From Chloroflexota bacterium (lineage in GTDB: Bacteria; Chloroflexota; Anaerolineae; Promineifilales; Promineifilaceae): a stretch of DNA of 10,840 nucleotides. Numbering within the stretch: the stretch's first letter is position 1; the number at the start of each line of letters is the position of its first letter. Location: NCBI GenBank assembly GCA_024278255.1, contig JAJRTP010000170.1, positions 1-10,840 on the forward strand. The letters are read 5' to 3'. Positions 6,716-10,840 of the stretch are shown here, one piece after another. Under the pieces are notes generated by a model. That model worked only from the letters and a program-made list of their open reading frames with translations, did not search any database and was not told the DNA's origin. Made by a program: the position numbers and the translations under genes.

Positions 6716-7000
6716 TTATGGCCCAACAACAGATAAGTGTCCCCCTAATGCTTCAACAATTTTGCTGACTGTTTCAAATCGAGGGTTACCCTCGGCCGAT
6801 AATGATTTGTATAAGCTGGCGCGGGTCACGCCTGCTTGTCTGGCGACTTCTGTCATACCTTTGGCTCTGGCAGCAGTATTCAGCGCATGAATAAAATCAG
6901 AAGTGGTACCGGTAGCAAGTACCTCGGCCAGAAATTCCCAAATATCATCGTCTGTTTCCAAATATTCCGCCACATCAAAAGGTTTGGTTTTGATACTCAT
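6716..7000 (-). CDS. HI1420/HigA-type antitoxin (helix-turn-helix)
   Basis: 94 aa from the second of two adjacent ATGs. The start at 7000 puts GGAG six bases upstream; the 7003 ATG is only three bases away. The N-terminus KTKPFDVAEYLETDDDIWEFL followed by NTAARAKGMTEVARQAGVTRASLYKSLS is the typical layout of the addiction-module antidote family (TIGR02684/COG3636). A helix-turn-helix lies at about residues 47-68, and GNPRFETVSKIVEALG makes the last helices. It neutralises the toxin and represses its own operon by binding the operator. It directly follows the toxin frame: the toxin's TAA at 7004-7006 abuts ATG 7003, indicating translational coupling. It is intact although its toxin is broken. 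Confidence 0.9.
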   Translation of the reverse strand: MSIKTKPFDVAEYLETDDDIWEFLAEVLATGTTSDFIHALNTAARAKGMTEVARQAGVTRASLYKSLSAEGNPRFETVSKIVEALGGHLSVVGP

Positions 7001-7003
7001 CAT

Positions 7004-7300
7004 TTACTCCAATTCTTGCATTATTTGTTTGGCTTTTTCAATATCTCTACTTTGGCTGGATTTGCTGCCGCCACTTAACAGCAGAACCACTTAATGATGG
7101 CGGATGGTGTAATAAATACGTAATCCGCCGCCAAAGAAAAAGCGTAACTCAAACAAATTGTTACCCAGCGACTTGAAATCGCCAAAGTTGCCGTTTTGAA
7201 TCCGGTCAATACGAGCAAGCACCTTATTCCTTGTTGTCCGGTCTTTTAATCCTTTCAACCATTTATCAAAAGAATCTGTGCTGACGATCTCGTAATTCAT
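7004..7300 (-). pseudogene. HI1419/HigB-type RelE-superfamily toxin, interrupted by an in-frame TAA
   Basis: From ATG 7300 the frame gives 69 aa (MNYEIVSTDSFDKWLKGL, then RNKVLARIDRIQNGNFGDFKSL, ELRFFFGGGLRIYYTIRHH) and stops at TAA 7091-7093. The same frame continues past the stop as VVLLLSGGSKSSQSRDIEKA followed by KQIMQELE, up to TAA 7004-7006. This is the expected C-terminus of the family (LLxGGxKSSQxxDIxxA) and joins exactly onto the antitoxin ATG. So a roughly 98-aa RelE/ParE-superfamily toxin, an mRNA-targeting killer in active members, has a single nonsense codon. A Lys AAA to TAA change would explain it. The C-terminal strand and basic/Ser motif are lost, so the product should be inactive unless TAA is suppressed. 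Another in-frame start, GTG 7318, lies inside the promoter and is rejected. Confidence 0.85.
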
Positions 7301-7306
7301 AAAATA

Positions 7307-7335
7307 AGTGTATCCCACAGGATACAGTCTGTCAA
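7307..7335 (-). promoter_or_regulatory. Promoter of the toxin-antitoxin operon
   Basis: Minus strand: TTGACA (7335-7330), a 17-bp spacer, TACACT (7312-7307). The -35 is perfect and the -10 matches four of six bases. The toxin ATG at 7300 begins seven bases after the -10 box, so transcription should start at or next to the AUG. This predicts a leaderless mRNA and agrees with the lack of a Shine-Dalgarno sequence. Confidence 0.6.
7310..7325. promoter_or_regulatory. Palindromic operator within the toxin-antitoxin promoter
   Basis: GTATCC-CACA-GGATAC is a perfect 6-bp inverted repeat lying between the -35 and -10 boxes and overlapping the -10. This is the expected place for autoregulatory binding of a HigA-type antitoxin, which would block RNA polymerase. 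Confidence 0.55.
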
Positions 7336-7460
7336 GATGGGCGAATGGCCGAATGGACGTCCCGGAAACGCCAAGTTATGAAGAAGAAAGTTGTTGCTAA
7401 CTGAGAAAAGGTTGTCACACTAGAATTACGCAGCCGTTCCCCCCCGCCTGCCGCCACAAA

Positions 7461-7503
7461 TTTTTATCCGCGTAAATCCTTCTAATCCATCAAATCCGTG
7501 GTT
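7461..7503. repeat. ATCC-phased non-coding repeat
   Basis: The 171-bp non-coding stretch between the toxin-antitoxin promoter and the permease stop ends with four ATCC words at 7466, 7476, 7485 and 7494, spaced 10, 9 and 9 bp. It reads like a degenerate tandem of an AATCCGYG-type unit. Sequences of this flavour occur as interspersed repeats in some environmental bacteria (recollection, not a search). I see no gene in 7336-7506. Confidence 0.35.
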
Positions 7504-7506
7504 CCG

Positions 7507-9912
7507 CTATTCATAACTCAGTACTTCGCGCACCGTGAGGCGGGAGGCGTTGCGAGCGGGCAGGTAGCTGGCGAACAGGGCCAACAGCAGGACAACAAAC
7601 AGCCACAACAACGCACCTTGCGGGGAGAAGGAGTAGCTCGGTTCGGCCTGGAACAGGGTGTTGCCTACGGCGCTGGCTAACCAACGGCTGGCGGGAATAG
7701 CCACCAGGCCGCCGATAATCCAGCTAATCAGGCCAATCAGCACCCCTTCCAGCAGGACAATGCGCAGCACCGCCCCGTCCGATGCGCCAATAGCCCGCAT
7801 AACACCAATTTCGCGGGTACGCTCAATGACGTTGATGCTCCTCGTGCACCTCAACCCCAGGCCGCCCACCACGCCCAGCAGCACCGCCATGAAGAGAAGA
7901 AAGACAATGATAATGTTGAAAATGGTGGAAATGATGTTGCGCAGTTGGGCAATGGTCTGCATTTGCTGCACGCGGAAGCCGCTGCGCCGGTAGCTGTCTT
8001 CCAGGAATTGGCCTACTTTTAGCTGGTTTTCCGGGCTGCGGTCTTTCAAACTGATGAGGGAAATTTGGGCGCGGTCTACTTCTTTGGTGACACGGCCGTA
8101 ATAATCATAATTCACAAAGGCATTCGGCCCCGTCAAAATGCCGCGCACAATGCCCACCACCACCCAATCATTCTCCTTGCCGTTGATGTCCAGCGTAATC
8201 GTATCCCCCACCCCCACGTCCTCTTCCGCGCGCAAAAAGTCCGTGTTCAGCACAATGGCATTCGTATCCCCCTCCTCCAGCCAGCGGCCTTCCAACAAAA
8301 TCGGGTTCAACATTTCCGAATCGGCCGTGGGCGCGTACACAATCACACTGTCGCTCTCCGAACCGTCCGGGCGGATGCGGCGACCTGTGCCAAAGCCCCA
8401 CGTCTCCACACCGGCCACGCCGGGCAGCCCGGCCACCTGCTGCTGAATACGGGCCGTGCGGTATGGCCGGTCAAACACAATCTGCACGTCATAATCAAAA
8501 TAACCCAACGCATCGTCCAGCGTCTGCTGCAAAGAAGAGCGCACCACAAATATGGAAATGAAAATAGCGCTGGCCATCGAAAGCGTAATCAAGGTCAAGG
8601 CCAGCCGCCCCTTGCGCCGGAACGTGTTGCGCAGGGAGATTTGCTGCGGCCGTTGCATGGGAATCACCCGGCGCAGCCCCAGCACCATCCTGTCCATCCA
8701 GCTATCACCAAACTGGCCGCCGCCCAGCCCCTGATCGCTGATGGCTTCCCGCACCGTCACCCGTGTCCCGCGCCAGATGGGAATGAGCGCGGCAATCAAG
8801 GGAGCCAGTAAAGCAATGGCTACCTGCACCAACACCACTTGCGGATACAATTGCACCCCGCCCACGTCAAAATTCAGGAAACCGCCAAACAGCGAAGCCA
8901 AACCAGCCGATCCCACTGCCCCCAGGGGAACAGCCACCAGCAGCGCCAGCACCCCAAAGAGCAGCACCATCACCACATACATGGCCGAAATCTGGCGGGT
9001 GCGGGCGCCGATGGATTTCATAATGCCAATTTGCTTCACCTGCTGCGTTAAAATGGCAGAAATGGTGTTGATGATGAGGAAGCCGCTCAGGATGAGCGCC
9101 AGAATGCCCATCGCCCCCAAAATCAGGGAAAAAGCGTTAAGGAAATTTTGCGCCGGGTGTTCCCCAGGCGGGAAAACCAGGACAAAGAAAACCACCACGC
9201 CGCTGCGTTCCAACTTGTCCTGGATGAGGCGGCCGACCGCTTCGATGTGTTCCCGGTTCAGGGGGTCTTCGGCCACGACGTAAAGCAACTGGTTGAAATC
9301 CCGCGGCTCGCCCAGCCATTCCAGGGTGTCAAAAGTGATGTAGCCGTAACCCGACCCATTCAAAAAGGCGGGCAGTTGGCTGATGTCGTGGACGCTGCCG
9401 GAGATGGTCATTTGCCGCTGTTTGCCGTCGGGCGGTTCGATGGTGATGGTGTCGCCAATGGCAAAGTCGCCCAGCCCCAACGCCGGGCTGAAGGAAGCTC
9501 TTTCCAGCAGCAGGGTCTCTTCAGGCGGGGGGAATGCGCCCTCCTGGGGTTTGATTTTGTTGATGACGATGTTTTCAAAGTCGGGCACGGCCGTTAACTG
9601 CAAACTACGCCACTCGCCATCTTTGGTCAAAAAACGCACGTTAACAAAGCGCCGCCCTTCCGCCTCGGCCACTTCCGGCATGTTCTGAATGGCTTCCACC
9701 ATGTCATCATCAAAGGTATTCAGGGCAAAAATGTTGCCACTGGCCGGGTCTACCGCCCGGTATTGCTCCGGCAGGCTTTGGTCCACCACCGTCTGAGACC
9801 CCATGACCATGCCAATAGCGGTGACACCCACGGCAATGGAGAGCAAAACAAGTATCGTGCGGGTCTTATTTGCCCATAAATCACGTATGACTTTGTGCCA
9901 GCGAGTACGCAT
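7507..9912 (-). CDS. ABC transporter permease, FtsX/MacB family (two FtsX-like domains)
   Basis: 801 aa integral membrane protein. One membrane helix lies near residues 18-40, followed by a large MacB-type periplasmic core domain. The first FtsX-like block has helices near 262-287, 310-336 and 360-385 and contains QVKQIGIMKSIGARTRQI. Helix five is near 434-455, followed by a second extracytoplasmic domain. The C-terminal FtsX-like block has helices near 662-685, 714-740 and 767-789 and contains VIERTREIGVMRAIGASDGA, the coupling motif for the ATPase. The protein ends ASRLTVREVLSYE. This layout is that of lipoprotein- or peptide-release permeases working with a LolD/MacB-type ATPase. No ATPase is in the window, and the gene upstream is divergent. 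The start at 9912 is set by GGAGG six bases upstream; an open frame continues to 10119 but runs through repeats and promoter DNA. Substrate is unknown. Confidence 0.93.
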   Translation of the reverse strand: MRTRWHKVIRDLWANKTRTILVLLSIAVGVTAIGMVMGSQTVVDQSLPEQYRAVDPASGNIFALNTFDDDMVEAIQNMPEVAEAEGRRFVNVRFLTKDGEWRSLQLTAVPDFENIVINKIKPQEGAFPPPEETLLLERASFSPALGLGDFAIGDTITIEPPDGKQRQMTISGSVHDISQLPAFLNGSGYGYITFDTLEWLGEPRDFNQLLYVVAEDPLNREHIEAVGRLIQDKLERSGVVVFFVLVFPPGEHPAQNFLNAFSLILGAMGILALILSGFLIINTISAILTQQVKQIGIMKSIGARTRQISAMYVVMVLLFGVLALLVAVPLGAVGSAGLASLFGGFLNFDVGGVQLYPQVVLVQVAIALLAPLIAALIPIWRGTRVTVREAISDQGLGGGQFGDSWMDRMVLGLRRVIPMQRPQQISLRNTFRRKGRLALTLITLSMASAIFISIFVVRSSLQQTLDDALGYFDYDVQIVFDRPYRTARIQQQVAGLPGVAGVETWGFGTGRRIRPDGSESDSVIVYAPTADSEMLNPILLEGRWLEEGDTNAIVLNTDFLRAEEDVGVGDTITLDINGKENDWVVVGIVRGILTGPNAFVNYDYYGRVTKEVDRAQISLISLKDRSPENQLKVGQFLEDSYRRSGFRVQQMQTIAQLRNIISTIFNIIIVFLLFMAVLLGVVGGLGLRCTRSINVIERTREIGVMRAIGASDGAVLRIVLLEGVLIGLISWIIGGLVAIPASRWLASAVGNTLFQAEPSYSFSPQGALLWLFVVLLLALFASYLPARNASRLTVREVLSYE

Positions 9913-9943
9913 GGAAAACCTCCGGTTACAGACAGTGAATAAG

Positions 9944-9957
9944 GCCACGGCCGTGGC
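9944..9957. repeat. 14-bp palindrome in the permease leader
   Basis: GCCACGGCCGTGGC is a perfect palindrome built around an ACGGCCGT octamer. It lies between the predicted permease promoter and its ribosome site. It could form a hairpin in the leader RNA or bind a dimeric regulator. Confidence 0.45.
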
Positions 9958-9981
9958 TGTGAAAGACACCCCTACAATTCT

Positions 9982-9987
9982 ATTATA
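9982..9987 (-). promoter_or_regulatory. -10 box of the permease promoter
   Basis: The minus strand carries a perfect TATAAT, 69 bp before the permease ATG. No good -35 is seen 16-18 bp upstream (only GACAGC/ACAGCC-like sequence), so activation by another factor is possible. The predicted leader of about 60 bases includes the 14-bp palindrome. Confidence 0.45.
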
Positions 9988-10057
9988 ACTGATTGGCTCT
10001 ACTTGGCTGTCTTTTGCTTGATTGACTATACGCGGGAAAGAATCGGAAGTTTCTAGT

Positions 10058-10120
10058 AGTGCCGGGCACGGGGTAGAACGGCGTTGGCAGACCAAGACCT
10101 TGAACCCCGTGCCCGGCACT
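10058..10120. repeat. 63-bp element with perfect 17-bp terminal inverted repeats
   Basis: AGTGCCGGGCACGGGGT (10058-10074) and ACCCCGTGCCCGGCACT (10104-10120) are perfect inverted arms around a 29-bp loop. Each arm contains its own smaller palindrome, GTGCC-G-GGCAC or its complement. It lies in the divergent intergenic region, outside both promoters. It may be a miniature palindromic mobile element or REP-like repeat; as RNA it would be a very stable hairpin. No T-run follows on either side, so a terminator is less likely. Confidence 0.75.
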
Positions 10121-10130
10121 GGAGAAGGCC

Positions 10131-10154
10131 CTCACAAAAATGGGTATTTGTGAG
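10131..10154. promoter_or_regulatory. 8-bp inverted repeat upstream of the linker-protein promoter (possible operator)
   Basis: CTCACAAA (10131-10138) and TTTGTGAG (10147-10154) are perfect arms with an 8-bp spacer. The right arm ends 16 bp before the predicted -35 box of the rightward gene, a usual position for an activator or repressor site. Function is inferred from position only. Confidence 0.4.
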
Positions 10155-10170
10155 CGGCAAATAGCAATAT

Positions 10171-10199
10171 TTGTTTCTATTTGTCAAAATGGCTATCAT
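10171..10199 (+). promoter_or_regulatory. Candidate promoter of the membrane-anchored protein gene
   Basis: TTGTTT (10171-10176), a 17-bp spacer, TATCAT (10194-10199). The -10 matches five of six bases; the -35 matches three. Transcription would begin near 10206, about 30 bases before the ATG at 10236, with GAGG at 10223-10226 as the ribosome site. Confidence 0.35.
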
Positions 10200-10235
10200 C
10201 TCGCAGGTTATTATTTTGCTTTGAGGAAAAACTTT

Positions 10236-10840
10236 ATGAATTCAAACAAATTGCTTATTGGCGCTGCTGTATTAGCCGGACTGTTTTTTATTGTAGGTGG
10301 AGCGCTGGTTTACCTGGGAAACAGTCGTGATGATGGTTCAGCCGAAGCCGCCACGGCCGTAGCAGACGCATCCACCCAGGAAACGGCCGTGGCCCAGGAA
10401 ATTGCTACCGGTATTGCCGCTACAATAGCTGCTGCGGCGACAGACATCCCCCTAATTCCCACAGAAGCGATCATCATTCAACCCACCAACACAGTTGACA
10501 GTGGTCCGCCGGCCACACCGACACCCCTGGCAACCGCTTTACCGACCAACCCCCCCATTCCCACTGACACACCTATCCCCACTAATACCGCGATTCCGCC
10601 AACGGCCGTGCCCATCATCCCCACCAACACCCCCGTACCGCCGCCTACCGACACGCCCGTTCCGGCCGGCCCGCAGCCAGGCAACCAAAACGGCCTCATC
10701 GCCACCTACTTTGGCTTGCAGCCCGGCCGTTCCGAACTCCGGCCCAACGGCAAAATCTGGTATGAGTGGACAGTGGCCAATACCACCGGGGGAGACGTAC
10801 CCTACTCCGCCATCGGCGTCCTGCCCCGGCGCGGCGGGCA
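10236..10840 (+). CDS. Membrane-anchored extracytoplasmic protein with Pro/Thr-rich linker (partial, C-terminus beyond window)
   Basis: 201 codons are visible. Residues about 6-28 (LLIGAAVLAGLFFIVGGALVYL) form a single membrane-anchoring helix after a short basic N-terminus; no lipobox Cys is seen. An Ala/Thr-rich stretch follows (about 35-70), then a linker of PTNTP/PTDTP-like repeats (about 75-150), the type common on Chloroflexota surface proteins. From about residue 152 a folded region begins: GLIATYFGLQPGRSELRPNG, then KIWYEWTVANTTGGDVPYSA. It looks like a beta-rich extracellular domain of unknown family. The gene is transcribed away from the permease and has GAGG nine bases before the ATG. 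The function is not recognisable. Three of the 20 ACGGCCGT octamers fall here and encode Thr-Ala-Val. Confidence 0.8.
   Translation, partial: MNSNKLLIGAAVLAGLFFIVGGALVYLGNSRDDGSAEAATAVADASTQETAVAQEIATGIAATIAAAATDIPLIPTEAIIIQPTNTVDSGPPATPTPLATALPTNPPIPTDTPIPTNTAIPPTAVPIIPTNTPVPPPTDTPVPAGPQPGNQNGLIATYFGLQPGRSELRPNGKIWYEWTVANTTGGDVPYSAIGVLPRRGG

Larger units (their letters stand above)
319..10609. repeat. Dispersed ACGGCCGT octamer, 20 copies
   Basis: The self-complementary 8-mer starts at 319, 652, 1813, 2148, 3457, 4267, 4333, 4401, 4483, 4723, 5068, 5932, 6341, 6626, 8092, 9587, 9947, 10353, 10383 and 10602 (hand count). It occurs in coding DNA in several reading frames (YGR, NGR or DGR; TAV; KRPF) and in intergenic DNA. 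It is densest in the glucosidase gene (eight copies). None lies in 2156-3456 (antitoxin/nuclease) or 6634-8091 (toxin-antitoxin and start of the permease). Confidence 0.85.

Noticed and set aside
6334..6768. 144-codon plus-strand open frame across the end of the glucosidase
   Set aside because: Out of frame with the glucosidase and composition is not protein-like; only the short GNAT-like block in another frame looks real.
7301..7318. GTG start at 7318 for the toxin
   Set aside because: It lies inside the promoter/operator; the ATG at 7300 matches the predicted transcription start.
8065..8811. 248-codon open frame on the plus strand
   Set aside because: Antisense shadow of the permease gene; His/Arg/Pro-rich composition typical of a GC-rich reverse frame.
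9913..10119. N-terminal extension of the permease by 69 codons
   Set aside because: Runs through the 17-bp inverted repeat, TATAAT box and leader palindrome; the GGAGG-led ATG at 9912 gives the normal N-terminus just before the first membrane helix.
10478..10705. Gly/Val-rich 75-codon frame on the minus strand
   Set aside because: Reverse reading of the Pro/Thr linker repeats of the plus-strand gene.
1..10840. CRISPR array, tRNA or rRNA genes, insertion-sequence transposase
   Set aside because: No spaced direct-repeat array, no cloverleaf or rRNA-like conserved stretches, and no transposase frame were seen on either strand.

Overview
The window looks like a chromosomal stretch of a GC-rich bacterium, most likely a Chloroflexota (Anaerolineae/Ardenticatenia-like) lineage. 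This assignment is inferred from three things: the Pro/Thr-rich PTDTP/PTNTP linker of the last protein, the bacterial GH63-type glucosidase, and the many interspersed palindromes. No rRNA or other marker gene is present to confirm it. A signature runs through the host-like DNA: the self-complementary octamer ACGGCCGT occurs 20 times by hand count, where about 0.2-0.3 would be expected by chance.

Layout. Positions 1-1974 (minus strand) hold the oxidative pentose-phosphate pair gnd -> zwf, with zwf cut by the window edge and a 19-bp palindrome between the genes. Positions 2065-3457 hold a visibly more AT-rich accessory island on the minus strand: a Phd/YefM-type antitoxin with no toxin, followed by a protein with an EVE/PUA-like N-terminus and a NucS-like PD-(D/E)XK nuclease C-terminus. 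A 13-bp direct repeat lies at both ends of this island. Positions 3530-6518 (plus strand) carry a small conserved-looking gene with no usable start codon, then a full-length 895-aa GH63-like glucosidase. The glucosidase contains an in-frame 33-bp (11-codon) perfect inverted repeat.

Positions 6519-7335 are a second accessory patch. It holds a remnant of a GNAT acetyltransferase-like gene and, on the minus strand, an HI1419/HI1420-type (HigB/HigA) toxin-antitoxin operon. The toxin is broken by an in-frame TAA, while the antitoxin is intact. The operon has a strong-looking promoter (TTGACA-17-TACACT) with a palindromic operator inside it, and its predicted mRNA starts at the toxin AUG. Positions 7336-7506 are non-coding with an ATCC-phased repeat. 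Positions 7507-9912 (minus) encode an 801-aa FtsX/MacB-type ABC permease without its ATPase in the window. The 323-bp divergent intergenic region (9913-10235) holds promoters for both sides and two large inverted repeats. From 10236 to the window end (plus) is the start of a membrane-anchored, Pro/Thr-linker extracytoplasmic protein.

How the parts relate: gnd/zwf form one NADPH-generating unit. The glucosidase and permease are housekeeping or accessory metabolism and transport genes with no visible link to each other. The two AT-richer patches look like defence or addiction cargo in different states of decay. The most unusual items are the coding-compatible palindrome inside the glucosidase, the hyper-abundant octamer, and the antitoxin/EVE-nuclease pair.
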